From an uncultured Pelagibacteraceae bacterium (GTDB lineage Bacteria > Pseudomonadota > Alphaproteobacteria > Pelagibacterales > Pelagibacteraceae), in NCBI GenBank assembly GCA_902622955.1, contig CACNRP010000002.1, positions 1 through 64,000 on the forward strand: a stretch of 64,000 bases of DNA. Reading direction: 5' to 3'. Numbering within the stretch: the stretch's first letter is position 1; each line of letters opens with the position of its first letter. A program made the translations under genes and the position numbers. Shown here piece after piece: positions 14,603 through 24,867 of this stretch. Under the pieces are notes generated by a model, which saw only the letters and a program-made list of their open reading frames with translations, ran no database searches and was not told the origin of the DNA.

Positions 14603-15160
14603 TTATGCCTCTATCATTCTATTTTCGATTTGTTGTAATTTATTTTTAATTGAGGTATCGACCATAGTACTTCCTACTTGTACTACCAAACCTCCTATTA
14701 AACTTTCATCATGTTTATAGTTTAATTTTATTTTTGAGCTAAAATTTTTTGTTAACTCCTCAGTAATTTTTCCAATTTCTTCATTAGATAATTCTTTTGC
14801 TGATTTTAATTCTGCCTTAAGTTCACCTCTTTTTCTTGAACAAATTTCAATAAAACTTTTAAGGATACGTTCAATAAAAAAGAATCGTCTTTTTTGAATT
14901 AAGAAACTTAAAAAATTTTTAAATAAAGACACAAATTTATTATTTTCAGAGATTGTATTGATTACTTTTAGTAAATCTTCTTGGCTTGTAGTTGGATCTT
15001 TGATCAAATTAGAAAAATCTTCACTTTGATCAATTAAACTAAGAATAGATGAAGATTGATCTTCAATCTGACTTAAAAGATTATTTTCCTCTGAAAGTTC
15101 AAATAGCGCAAGAGAATACCTTTCAGCTGAAGTTATTGAAAATCCGGTGTCTTTACTCAA
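14603..15160 (-). CDS. atpH: ATP synthase F1 delta subunit
   Basis: Position upstream of atpA; RYSLALFELSEE, LIGGLVVQVGSTMVDTSIKNKLQQI. Confidence 0.93.
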   Translation of the reverse strand: MSKDTGFSITSAERYSLALFELSEENNLLSQIEDQSSSILSLIDQSEDFSNLIKDPTTSQEDLLKVINTISENNKFVSLFKNFLSFLIQKRRFFFIERILKSFIEICSRKRGELKAELKSAKELSNEEIGKITEELTKNFSSKIKLNYKHDESLIGGLVVQVGSTMVDTSIKNKLQQIENRMIEA

Positions 15161-15244
15161 CTTGGTTCCTCTATAATGTTGAAGATTAATTAAAAATCAC
15201 GCCCTAAATAGCATATGACCCTTATGTCTTCAAGTAGCGGATTT

Positions 15245-15266
15245 GTAAAAAAGGCCTCTTTTTTAC
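15245..15266 (-). terminator. Intrinsic terminator-like hairpin after priA
   Basis: Perfect 9-bp inverted repeat gtaaaaaag-gcct-cttttttac, 2 nt past the priA stop and upstream of the atp operon. Confidence 0.6.
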
Positions 15267-15268
15267 GG

Positions 15269-17224
15269 TTAATTGAAGTTAATTGGGTCGACATCAACTG
15301 AAAGTTTTATTCCAGAAGAAAATTTATATTTTGGAATAATTTTTGCAAGAGAACTTTGTAATTTCATTGACTTAAATCCTCTTATTAAAAATCTTATTCT
15401 AAATTTTTTTTTTAATCTAAATAATGGAGCATTCACTGGACCTAATATTTTTCCTTCTATTTTATTTTTAATAAAGTTTTTAAAATTATTAGCTTCTTTT
15501 TCTAATTTATCCTCATTATCTCCAGTTAAAATTAAGGAAATAAATCTTTGAAATGGAGGAAGTTTATTTTTTTTTCTTATTTGCAGTTCTTTTTCTAAAA
15601 AGATATCTGGATTCTTACTTGTAATTTCTAGGATTAATTTAGTATTATTTTCATAGGTTTGAAAATATACTGTTGCAGGTTTTCCAGTTCTTCCTGCACG
15701 TCCACAAAGCTGATGATAGAGTTGCAAATTTTTTTCCGCACCTCTTAAATCATGTCCTTGAGATGAAAGGTCGATATCAACAACTACAATACAATTTAAA
15801 CTTGGGAAATGATAACCTTTAGAAATTAATTGGGTTCCAACTAAAATATGTGTTTCATTATTGATAATTTTTTCTATTTTTTCTTTAGAGTCTTTTTTGT
15901 TCATTGTGTCGCTTGAAAAAATCTCTATTTTTTTTCCAGGAAACCTTCTTTTTACTTCCTCTGAAATTCTCTCGACACCAGGTCCACTAAAAATAAATTC
16001 ACAATTACCTTTTTTAGTACAATTTCTTTTAAGATCTGATTTATATCCACAATAATGGCACAATAAATTATTTTTTTTTTTATGGTAAACTAAATTAATA
16101 CTACAATTTGGACACGTAAAACTAGTAAAACACTTATTACATAAGGCATTTGGAGAAAAGCCTCTTCTATTTAAAAAAAACAAAACCTGATCTTTTTTTT
16201 CCAAATGTAAATTTACTTTTTCAATGATTTTATTTGATAGCCATGATTGTTTTTCAAGTTTTGTATTATTTAAATTAATAATTTCATAATTAGGTAATGC
16301 AGCGTTTTGATACCTTTCGTTTAATCTAGAAACTTCATATTTACCTTTTTTAATATTTTCAAAAGTTTCAATAGACGGAACTGCTGTAATCAAATTAATT
16401 GGAATATTTTCAAATGACGCTCTTGAAATTGCCATATCACGAGCATTATAAGTTATGCCTTCATCTTGTTTAAAAGATTGATCATGCTCCTCATCAACAA
16501 TTATCATCCCTAATTTTTTAAATGGTAAAAATAATGAGGATCTTGCACCAATGATTATTTTTATTTTACCATTAGAAATACCACTCCAAATTAACTCTTT
16601 TTTTTTTTTTGAAATGCCTGAGTGCCAAACGGCAGGTTTAAAACCAAAGTAATCTAAAAATTTTTGTTCAAACTGACTGGTAAGACCTATTTCTGGTAAT
16701 AAAATTAATCCTTGAAAACCCTTCTTTATCAAAGGTTTTAAAGTCTCAAAATAAACTATCGTTTTACCTGATCCAGTTGTGCCTTGCAAAACATGAACTC
16801 TAAATTTTTTATTTGAAATATTCATTTTTTTAATAGATTTGTTTTGGTCACTAGATAGCTTGATTAACTTTTGATTAATTTTAGAGTCAAATATTTCATA
16901 AAGTTCAGATTCCTTATTCTCTATTGCACTACTGCTCAACAGAACCAGTTTTAAAGCCATACCTTTTGGAATTAGATTATACTCCGCAAACCAATTTAAA
17001 AAATTTATTGTATTTTTTTTTAATGGAGTAACATTTAACTTTTTTATTATCTTTTTTATTTTAAAGTTTTTATTATTATTTTTTTCAAAATGATCCCATA
17101 CAACACCAGTTATTTTTGATTTACCAAAAGGTACTATTACGTAATCACCTATATTTAACTCTTCGTCACTTTCGTATGTAAAAGGGTGATTAAATATATT
17201 TGGCAAAAGTATAGGTACTTTCAT
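15269..17224 (-). CDS. priA: Primosomal protein N' (PriA helicase)
   Basis: GTTGSGKT, VDEEHDQSFKQDE, cysteine zinc-binding cluster, LVGTQLISKGYHFPSL. Confidence 0.95.
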   Translation of the reverse strand: MKVPILLPNIFNHPFTYESDEELNIGDYVIVPFGKSKITGVVWDHFEKNNNKNFKIKKIIKKLNVTPLKKNTINFLNWFAEYNLIPKGMALKLVLLSSSAIENKESELYEIFDSKINQKLIKLSSDQNKSIKKMNISNKKFRVHVLQGTTGSGKTIVYFETLKPLIKKGFQGLILLPEIGLTSQFEQKFLDYFGFKPAVWHSGISKKKKELIWSGISNGKIKIIIGARSSLFLPFKKLGMIIVDEEHDQSFKQDEGITYNARDMAISRASFENIPINLITAVPSIETFENIKKGKYEVSRLNERYQNAALPNYEIINLNNTKLEKQSWLSNKIIEKVNLHLEKKDQVLFFLNRRGFSPNALCNKCFTSFTCPNCSINLVYHKKKNNLLCHYCGYKSDLKRNCTKKGNCEFIFSGPGVERISEEVKRRFPGKKIEIFSSDTMNKKDSKEKIEKIINNETHILVGTQLISKGYHFPSLNCIVVVDIDLSSQGHDLRGAEKNLQLYHQLCGRAGRTGKPATVYFQTYENNTKLILEITSKNPDIFLEKELQIRKKNKLPPFQRFISLILTGDNEDKLEKEANNFKNFIKNKIEGKILGPVNAPLFRLKKKFRIRFLIRGFKSMKLQSSLAKIIPKYKFSSGIKLSVDVDPINFN

Positions 17225-17291
17225 GATGTTATATGCTGTTTATGTAAAAACTTAATAATAACACTACCAATTAATTTTAATTTTAAACCAA

Positions 17292-18572
17292 TTACTCATC
17301 TGTAGAAATTATTTTATGACTTACTAATAGGTCAACTAAATCATATAATTCCCAAGTTGGTACGTTCAACTGCTCTGCAATTTCTATAAGTGAGGAACTA
17401 CCATCGCATAGACTAATAAAATTCATCATTAATATAATATCCTTTTGAGGAGTTTTGGTTGAAAGACTTGGATAGAGTCCACGTTTGCCCATTTGGGGTT
17501 CACCCATGACGCTAACTTTATATTTTTTATTCTTTTCGATTATTTCTAAAGAACGACGCAATGCCCAATAACCACCATTTAAACCTTGGGGTGTAACTAC
17601 ATTAATCAAATCATCTAAAGAAGTATGAGACTCCGGATATTCTCCATATTTCGTCCTCATTATTGTTGCAATTGGAAGATCTATTCCTGGAGCACAATAT
17701 TGTCTTTCATCACTTCCACGATCCAACCATGAATAGCTATGAAAATTTGGATCAGTCCATTTAAGAACATGCTTTGCTACTAAATCACTTATCGTGTTAC
17801 CATTACGTGAAGGTAGGTAGGAATAAGCTCGGTCATCACCAACACAGCTTACGTTAAAACCTGCTACAATTTTTTTTTTCATTTCCTCATGATTTAAACT
17901 TAGATAAGTTATAGATCCAATTGTTTCTGGAATAAAAATTATACGATATGAATAATTCAGAGATTTAAGCTGAGTTAACCACTGCGCGAGAAAAGTTACA
18001 ACTGTAGGACCAGATAATTCATTGTTTGCCATTGAAGGATGACATACATAAGTACTGATAAAAACTTCTTCTTTATTTTTTCCTTTAATTAATAATTCTG
18101 CAAAATTAAGAACTCCATCGAATAACTTTGTATTAATATAAACCTTGTATTTTCCTTCCTCAAGATTATCGTATTGCTGTTGGGATAAACAGAATCCCCA
18201 TCTCTCTTTATAATAACTCGTTAAATATGGTATTGCGTTAGGCTGATCTGGCAATGTGTATAAATGTTTTTTGAGTTCATCTAAGCCAAGCTCTCCTTTA
18301 AAAGGAGTGCTATAGCCTAATAAATGAAGATTATTTTCCTTAAAATCACATATTTTTTTACCATTAGGTGTAATTAGATATGCATCATGAACTATCCATT
18401 CTTTAGGCACAGTCCAATCAAAAACTTTAGTGTTAGAAGCTACAGAATGAATTTCTACATTTGGTAAAATTTTTTTTATTTCATTCAGAGTTTGTCTAAC
18501 ACCTTCCCCTGTAATACTCCTATTTATTGGCCACAATTTATGAGCAAAATCGTGAATATCTTTTCCTATCAT
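17292..18572 (-). CDS. DUF4910/DUF2172-type aminopeptidase-like protein (M28-like) with C-terminal winged-helix-like part
   Basis: LWPINRSITGEGVRQTL, STYVCHPSMANNELSGP, IIFIPETIGS, SDERQYCAPGIDLP, GEYPESHTSLDDL motifs. Confidence 0.8.
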   Translation of the reverse strand: MIGKDIHDFAHKLWPINRSITGEGVRQTLNEIKKILPNVEIHSVASNTKVFDWTVPKEWIVHDAYLITPNGKKICDFKENNLHLLGYSTPFKGELGLDELKKHLYTLPDQPNAIPYLTSYYKERWGFCLSQQQYDNLEEGKYKVYINTKLFDGVLNFAELLIKGKNKEEVFISTYVCHPSMANNELSGPTVVTFLAQWLTQLKSLNYSYRIIFIPETIGSITYLSLNHEEMKKKIVAGFNVSCVGDDRAYSYLPSRNGNTISDLVAKHVLKWTDPNFHSYSWLDRGSDERQYCAPGIDLPIATIMRTKYGEYPESHTSLDDLINVVTPQGLNGGYWALRRSLEIIEKNKKYKVSVMGEPQMGKRGLYPSLSTKTPQKDIILMMNFISLCDGSSSLIEIAEQLNVPTWELYDLVDLLVSHKIISTDE

Positions 18573-19450
18573 ATTGATTTTTTTAAAAATATTTTTAATT
18601 TATTAATTAAATCATTTGTAGTTTTAATTTCAAGAATTATATGATCACCGCTCACAACTAGAATACTATCCTTGTTGTGTTCAATTACACTTCCTGGAGG
18701 CATATCACTTGATTTAAGATTACGAACAGCTTTTATAATTGGAATTCCTTTTATACAAGTTTGAAAAGCGGGAGGTTTAAATGGATGAAAATTACTTGCT
18801 CTAATACTACTTTCAATCTCGATTGCTGGTTTACTCCAGTCAATTTCCTTATTATATGGATTAGCTTTTTTGTAAATACGTGATAAATAGAAAGATTGAT
18901 TTTTTTTTGGAATATCTTTTTTTTTACAAATCAAAAACAAAGTTTTTCTCATAGCTTTGATTCCTGCTTTTAGACATTTTTGATAAACGCTCAATCCTGT
19001 GTCAGAATTAGTAATATCAAATCTCTCCTCAAGAATTATTTTGCCACCATCAACTTTTGGAGTCATAAAATGAATAGTAGAACCAAATTCTTTCTCATTA
19101 TTATTAACTGCCCATTGATAACAATATAAACCAGCGTAAGTAGGTAAAATTCCTGGATGATAATTTATAGCTTTATCATTAAAAACATTTAACACTTCTT
19201 TTGATATTATTTTTTTATTATCAGCACTTACTAACCAGGTATTTTTATCTACAATTTTTAAAAAATATTTTAAATCTAAATTAATATGATTGGAATTTTT
19301 TACGTTAAATGGGCCCTCATGTCGTTTTTCATCTTTTATATTATCTACATAAATCGCTTTTATTTTCCCTCCCAAATTAACAATTTCATCAATTGTTGAT
19401 CCAAGAATTAAGCCAGAGCCTATAACAACAAATGATGGTGTTAAATTCAT
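18569..19450 (-). CDS. Formyltransferase-family protein (Fmt/ArnA-like, probably not initiator-tRNA Fmt)
   Basis: INYHPGILPTYAGLYCYQWAV...GSTIHFMTPKVDGGKI keeps the N/H/D catalytic positions; Fmt-C-like IDWSKPAIEIESSIRASNFHPF. Confidence 0.78.
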   Translation of the reverse strand: MNLTPSFVVIGSGLILGSTIDEIVNLGGKIKAIYVDNIKDEKRHEGPFNVKNSNHINLDLKYFLKIVDKNTWLVSADNKKIISKEVLNVFNDKAINYHPGILPTYAGLYCYQWAVNNNEKEFGSTIHFMTPKVDGGKIILEERFDITNSDTGLSVYQKCLKAGIKAMRKTLFLICKKKDIPKKNQSFYLSRIYKKANPYNKEIDWSKPAIEIESSIRASNFHPFKPPAFQTCIKGIPIIKAVRNLKSSDMPPGSVIEHNKDSILVVSGDHIILEIKTTNDLINKLKIFLKKSI

Positions 19451-19454
19451 TTTG

Positions 19455-19694
19455 CTATTTTTTATTGATTACAGTTAAAATTTCACTTATCGTTGTGAGG
19501 CTATCAGGTGGAGTTTTATCAAAGTCAAAATCTTTGTTAGATTTTTCACTAATTATTACTAATAATTCAATAAATGCAAAACTGTCCAATAAACAATGTT
19601 CAAAAAGATTATCTGATTCTTTTAAATTAATTAAAACCTTTTCTGATATTAAAAATTTTGTACGTAGAATTTTTTTTATTTCATCACTATTCAT
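19455..19694 (-). CDS. Free-standing acyl/peptidyl carrier protein
   Basis: 79 aa with LLDSFAFIELLVII around a candidate phosphopantetheine Ser, helical acidic profile, beside an adenylation gene. Confidence 0.75.
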   Translation of the reverse strand: MNSDEIKKILRTKFLISEKVLINLKESDNLFEHCLLDSFAFIELLVIISEKSNKDFDFDKTPPDSLTTISEILTVINKK

Positions 19695-19698
19695 TATG

Positions 19699-20463
19699 TC
19701 ATCTATCTATAAGCCAATTTAAATTCTTATCTAGTTCATCATTGAGAATTTTAATAAAATCTACTGCTTTAAATGTTTTAATGTACCCGTATGAAAATTT
19801 TTCAATAAATATTTTGCCATTTTTTTGCAAAATAGGCTCTATTTTGGTTAAATTTGGACTTGGATTTATGTCTAAATTTCTAACAAACATACCATACTTT
19901 TTTTTTTTAATATTTTTATCCTCATCAATGTAATCGCCCTCGAATTCTTTCCAGTATCTATAAGGAACATTAAACTGTTCTTCAGCTAGATGGACAAAAG
20001 AAACAGCTTGAATAGAAGCGCCTAGCAAAATAATTTGGGTATCTAGATTTAACATTTTTTCAAAAGCACTCTCGTGTCCAAACGCACTATATGTATCTTT
20101 TGAACATATTTCTTTTGCATCTTTACCAATTACGCAAACTGATTGAAGAGGATGTTTTGATCGAACTGATAGATCTAATTTTCTAACAAATTCAGAGAAT
20201 CCACCCATGCCTTCAGAAGGTGTATTTTTTATGTCATAAGTTTTTCCTTTAGTAAATTGAAAATTAAATGTAGGAACTATAATATTACCCGAAATACCTG
20301 TTTTTTTATCCAGTGCTTCTAATAATTCATAAGAAAAATTAGTAGGATTAATATCTTTTGCCGCTCCAAATGAATGAAGTGCTGAGTGAATAAAAATTGA
20401 ATTACCTCTTTCAAATTTTAAATTTTGGATTTTTTTAATTAGATCTTTTATGTGATAAAACAT
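19699..20463 (-). CDS. AAC(3)-family (Antibiotic_NAT fold) N-acyltransferase
   Basis: SIFIHSALHSFGA, IIVPTFNFQFTKG, SKHPLQSVCVIG, FGHESAFEKML, IILLGASIQAVSFVHLAEEQFNVPYR. Confidence 0.8.
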   Translation of the reverse strand: MFYHIKDLIKKIQNLKFERGNSIFIHSALHSFGAAKDINPTNFSYELLEALDKKTGISGNIIVPTFNFQFTKGKTYDIKNTPSEGMGGFSEFVRKLDLSVRSKHPLQSVCVIGKDAKEICSKDTYSAFGHESAFEKMLNLDTQIILLGASIQAVSFVHLAEEQFNVPYRYWKEFEGDYIDEDKNIKKKKYGMFVRNLDINPSPNLTKIEPILQKNGKIFIEKFSYGYIKTFKAVDFIKILNDELDKNLNWLIDR

Positions 20464-21973
20464 TATTTAGTTCTTTTCTCAATATTTTTGTATCAACTTT
20501 TCCACTGTGGTTAAGTGGAATTTTTAAAATATTAATTATTTTTCTAGGTATCATGTAATCGGGCAAGACTTTTTTCAATTTTTTTCTGATTTCGTACTCT
20601 TCAAACTTAAATTGTGTTTCCACAAATGAATATAGTGAATCTCCAAATTTAGTATTTTGGTTTATCGTATAAATTATTGCATTTTGAATTAATTTTCCTA
20701 ATTCCAAATTTATTTCTTCTAATTCTACACGATTACCATTAATTTTTACCTGATTATCTTTTCGAGCGACATAAAATATATCGTCATTTTCTATTTCAAT
20801 AAGATCACCAGTCTTGTAACAGTAAATACCTTTACTGCTTGAGAATACTTCTGCCGATTTACTAACATTATTCCAATATTTTTTTGTAACTTGTGGTCCT
20901 TTTAAAATAAGTTCATTTTTAATTGTTTTAATTTCATGGTTGTCAAAAATTTTTCCTATGGATACGATACCATATTTACTTTTAATATCATTTTGATTTG
21001 ATGGTAATTTATAACTTGTAATTGCGATCGTTGACTCTGTAGGTCCATAAAGATTATAAATTTCACTATTTGTTGCAGCTTTCATCCAATTTTTTGCCCC
21101 ATCTAAATTTAAAGCCTCTCCACAAAACAATGAAAATTGAATATCTGGGAATGTATTTGGTGTTAATAATCTAAGTTGATGAAGTAAAGAAATCTGAGAT
21201 GGAACAGAAAACCATACTTCTATTTTTTTTTCTTTTATAAACTTTGCGGGAGAAAACATTTGTCTTTCTGGAATAGGAATTAAAGTGCCAGCATTTTTCC
21301 AACACACAAAAATATCATGAATACTCAAATCAAAGGTTAATGGGAAAACTTGAGAAAATTTTAATTTACTTGCAAATTTTATACGTTTTTCTAAATTATT
21401 TAGGTAAGAAATCAAATTACTATGACTAATTGGTACCCCTTTAGGATTTCCAGTGCTTCCAGAAGTAAATAACAAATAAGCAAAAGAGTCGCCTCTTAAC
21501 TCTTTAACTTTTGGTGAGTGAAAGTCTTTAATTTGATTTAAACTAATAATCTTTATATTTGGAAGCTGTATCTTAATGTCATTTGAAATATCAGTTTCTG
21601 TTATTGCAATAGTACCATTTTTTAATTTTTTAAGAAAGCTTATAGCTTGTTCAAAATAATCTTTTGACACTATAATGGTGTCTGCTCTAGCTTCACAAAA
21701 TACGCTCACTTGTCTCTTTACTGGCAACTGATTACCAATTGGACAATAGATTTTTCCACTACTAAGTATTCCTATAATTGCGCTGTATGTTGTTACAGAT
21801 TTATTACCAAATACTGCAACTACATCTGCTTGACTAAAACGCTCAACATAAGCCTGAATTTTTTTTACAATTTTAACAATATCTTTATATTTATAAATTA
21901 ATCCATCTATATCTAACGCAGGTTCATTAGGAAAATTTTCACTTGTTTTCCAGAATACTTCTGTGCAATTCAT
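20435..21973 (-). CDS. AMP-dependent synthetase / amino-acid adenylation enzyme (DltA/NRPS A-domain-like)
   Basis: YLLFTSGSTGNPKGVPISH (A3), FDLSIHDIF, NLYGPTEST (A5), YKTGDL (A7), ARKDNQVKINGNRVELEEI (A8), NHSGKVD (A10). Confidence 0.85.
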   Translation of the reverse strand: MNCTEVFWKTSENFPNEPALDIDGLIYKYKDIVKIVKKIQAYVERFSQADVVAVFGNKSVTTYSAIIGILSSGKIYCPIGNQLPVKRQVSVFCEARADTIIVSKDYFEQAISFLKKLKNGTIAITETDISNDIKIQLPNIKIISLNQIKDFHSPKVKELRGDSFAYLLFTSGSTGNPKGVPISHSNLISYLNNLEKRIKFASKLKFSQVFPLTFDLSIHDIFVCWKNAGTLIPIPERQMFSPAKFIKEKKIEVWFSVPSQISLLHQLRLLTPNTFPDIQFSLFCGEALNLDGAKNWMKAATNSEIYNLYGPTESTIAITSYKLPSNQNDIKSKYGIVSIGKIFDNHEIKTIKNELILKGPQVTKKYWNNVSKSAEVFSSSKGIYCYKTGDLIEIENDDIFYVARKDNQVKINGNRVELEEINLELGKLIQNAIIYTINQNTKFGDSLYSFVETQFKFEEYEIRKKLKKVLPDYMIPRKIINILKIPLNHSGKVDTKILRKELNNVLSHKRSN

Positions 21974-22162
21974 ATCTTTAAATTTTTTCTATTTTTAGTC
22001 ATTTATATTTTTATAACTTAATTTATTAATTTTATATTAAGACAATATTTAAATTTAGTTTTATAAAAATTAATGTCGTAATTCCAACAATATTTATCTA
22101 AAACCAATATTTTTAATCTTATAGTCTGTGACTATTTATTTAAAAATAAAAAGAAAATTTAC

Positions 22163-23563
22163 TTATGAGTGTATTGCTCTTTTATCCACTGATAAAGCAG
22201 CTTCTTTAACTGCTTCAGAAAACGTTGGATGAGCATGACAAGTTCGAGCAATATCTTCTGCACTTGCACCAAATTCCATTGCAACACCGATCTCTGCAAT
22301 TAATTCTCCTGCATGAGGTCCAATTATATGTGCACCTAATACTTTATCTGTTTGCTCATCTGCTAAAATTTTAACAAAACCTTCTGCATCATCTATGGCC
22401 TTAGCTCTTGAATTTGCCATAAAAGAAAATTTCCCTACTTTATATTTTTTATTTAATTCTTTTAATTGTTCCTCAGTTTTACCGATTGATGCCACTTCAG
22501 GTGTTGTATAAACTACACCTGGGATTGTATCATAATTTACGTGTCCAGATTGACCAACTATATTTTCTGCAACTGCTATCCCTTCATCCTCTGCTTTATG
22601 TGCAAGCATTGGACCAACAATTACATCACCTATTGCATAAATATTTTCAACATTAGTCTTAAAAATTTTATCAGTTTTAATTCTGTTTCTTTCATCAAGA
22701 TCTACTCCTACAGACTCTAAATTTAAACCATCTGTATTGGGTTTTCTGCCAACAGAGATTAAAACAACATCACACTCAAAATTATTTTTATTACCATTTT
22801 TATCTATAGTTGATACTACTGCACCTGCTGCGTTTTTTTTAATTGTTTCAACTTTATTTTGCATATTAAATTTCATACCCTGTTTTTTTAAAATTTTCAT
22901 AAATTCTGAAGAAATTTCTTTATCCATACCAGGTGTAATATGGTCTAAAAATTCAACAACTTGCACCTCTGCTCCAAGTCTAGACCATACAGATCCCATC
23001 TCCAATCCTATATAGCCTCCTCCTACTACAACCATTTTCTTAGGTACCTTTTCTAACTTTAAAGCACCTGTTGATGAGACAATTGTTTTTTCATCTATTT
23101 CTACTCCTGGTAATGAAACTGGAACTGATCCTGTTGCAATAACTGTTTTTTCTGTTTGGATGATGGTTTCATTATTTTTATCGTCTTTTATTAAAATTTC
23201 ATTTTTAGATTTAAAACTACCGTGTCCTTTGAAATAAGTAACTTTGTTTTTTTTCAAAAGAAATTCAACACCTTTTGTAAGAACTGTTACAGCTTTATCT
23301 TTACTCTTCATCATTTTCTCTAAATTTAATTTTACTTCGCCAACTTCTATACCTTTTTTTTCTAATCCTTTAACTTTTTGAAATTCTTCAGAAAGATTGA
23401 GTAAACTTTTTGAGGGGATACAACCAATATTTAAACAAGTCCCACCTAAAGATCCTCTCGACTCAATACATGCAGTTTTTAATCCTAATTGAGCAAGTCT
23501 GATCGCGCACACATAGCCACCCGGGCCACCTCCAATAACTACAGCTTCAAATTTTTCTGACAT
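22163..23563 (-). CDS. lpdA: Dihydrolipoyl dehydrogenase
   Basis: [16 protein letters not shown] redox motif and GHAHPTFSE-like [14 protein letters not shown]; beside sucB. Confidence 0.95.
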   Translation of the reverse strand: MSEKFEAVVIGGGPGGYVCAIRLAQLGLKTACIESRGSLGGTCLNIGCIPSKSLLNLSEEFQKVKGLEKKGIEVGEVKLNLEKMMKSKDKAVTVLTKGVEFLLKKNKVTYFKGHGSFKSKNEILIKDDKNNETIIQTEKTVIATGSVPVSLPGVEIDEKTIVSSTGALKLEKVPKKMVVVGGGYIGLEMGSVWSRLGAEVQVVEFLDHITPGMDKEISSEFMKILKKQGMKFNMQNKVETIKKNAAGAVVSTIDKNGNKNNFECDVVLISVGRKPNTDGLNLESVGVDLDERNRIKTDKIFKTNVENIYAIGDVIVGPMLAHKAEDEGIAVAENIVGQSGHVNYDTIPGVVYTTPEVASIGKTEEQLKELNKKYKVGKFSFMANSRAKAIDDAEGFVKILADEQTDKVLGAHIIGPHAGELIAEIGVAMEFGASAEDIARTCHAHPTFSEAVKEAALSVDKRAIHS

Positions 23564-24862
23564 TTAAATATCCAAAAATAACCTTCTAGGGTCTTCTAAA
23601 TTTTCTTTAATCATTTTGAGAAAAGATACAGACTCTTTTCCATCAATAATTCTGTGATCGTATGATAATGCTAAATACATAATTGGTCTTATTTTAATTT
23701 CATCATCTACAACAATAGGTCTTTCTACTATATTATGCATGCCTAACACTCCAGATTGAGGTAAATTTAGTATTGGAGTTGAAAGCATAGATCCATAAAC
23801 ACCTCCATTACTTATTGTAAATGTTCCTCCCTGAAGATCTTCAATAGTTAACTTTCCATCTCGTGCTTTTTCTGAAATTTCTTTAATTTTTTTTTCTATA
23901 TCAGCAAAAGATAATTCATCTACATTTCTTAACACTGGAACGACTAAACCTTTGTCTGTCCCAACTGCAAAACTAATATTGTAATAGTTTTTGTATATGA
24001 TCTCATCTTCATCTATTTCAGCATTTACCGCAGGGAAATTTTTTAAAGCAACTACACATGCTTTTACAAAAAAAGACATAAATCCTAGTTTAACCCCATA
24101 GCGAGATTGAAAATCCTCCTGATTTTCTTTTCTAATTTCCATTACACTGCTCATATCAACCTCATTAAAAGTTGTTAGAAGAGCTGCATTCTCTTGTGCT
24201 TGCTTTAATCTTTTTGCAATAGTTTGTCTCAACCTGCTCATTTTAATTCGTTCTTCTTCACCATATTGAATTTTTCTTTCAGATGGTTTTGGATTTGCTC
24301 CCATCAAACTTATTAAATCACCTTTTAAAACTCTTCCATCTTTCCCTGAACCTTGAATTGAATTAATGTCTATATTATTTTCAACAACAATTTTTCTCAC
24401 CGCTGGAGACAAGGTTTGATTTGTATCTGTTTTAATAGTAACTTCTGGTTCAACTTCCTCAGTTAAAATTAATGGTTTTGATTTAGATTTTTCAATTTTT
24501 TTTTCTTCAAATATCTTTGGTTCTTTTTTATTAGCATCTAATTTTATTACATTACTTTCCTTAACGACTATTTCTTCTTTTTTAATTTCTTCTTTCTTTA
24601 CTAAAGTGGTTTTTAAAGATTCATCTTCTTCAGATACAGATCCTAATAATGCCCCCACTTCAACTACCGAACCATCTTTTGAATTTATTTCAGTTAATAC
24701 TCCAGAAATTGGAGATGGAACCTCTAAATTTACTTTATCTGTCTCAAGTTCTACAATTGGCTCGTCTACTTCAACTGAATCTCCAGGATTTTTGAGCCAT
24801 TTAGCAACAGTAGCTTCGGTTATACTTTCACCAAGAACTGGGACTACAATTTTTTCACTCAT
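23564..24862 (-). CDS. sucB: Dihydrolipoyllysine succinyltransferase (E2)
   Basis: Lipoyl domain [13 protein letters not shown], catalytic [15 protein letters not shown]. Confidence 0.96.
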   Translation of the reverse strand: MSEKIVVPVLGESITEATVAKWLKNPGDSVEVDEPIVELETDKVNLEVPSPISGVLTEINSKDGSVVEVGALLGSVSEEDESLKTTLVKKEEIKKEEIVVKESNVIKLDANKKEPKIFEEKKIEKSKSKPLILTEEVEPEVTIKTDTNQTLSPAVRKIVVENNIDINSIQGSGKDGRVLKGDLISLMGANPKPSERKIQYGEEERIKMSRLRQTIAKRLKQAQENAALLTTFNEVDMSSVMEIRKENQEDFQSRYGVKLGFMSFFVKACVVALKNFPAVNAEIDEDEIIYKNYYNISFAVGTDKGLVVPVLRNVDELSFADIEKKIKEISEKARDGKLTIEDLQGGTFTISNGGVYGSMLSTPILNLPQSGVLGMHNIVERPIVVDDEIKIRPIMYLALSYDHRIIDGKESVSFLKMIKENLEDPRRLFLDI

Positions 24863-24867
24863 TATAA

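Noticed and set aside
15161-15244. tRNA or other RNA gene upstream of atpH
   Set aside because: No cloverleaf found; the sequence is compatible with an atp promoter (TTGAAG-17-TATTTA on the - strand) only.
19699-20463. Aminoglycoside resistance gene
   Set aside because: Family match to AAC(3) only; operon context points to biosynthesis, not resistance.
21974-22162. Possible riboswitch or regulatory RNA in the 189-nt gap before the island
   Set aside because: Very AT-rich with no strong inverted repeats or known motif.
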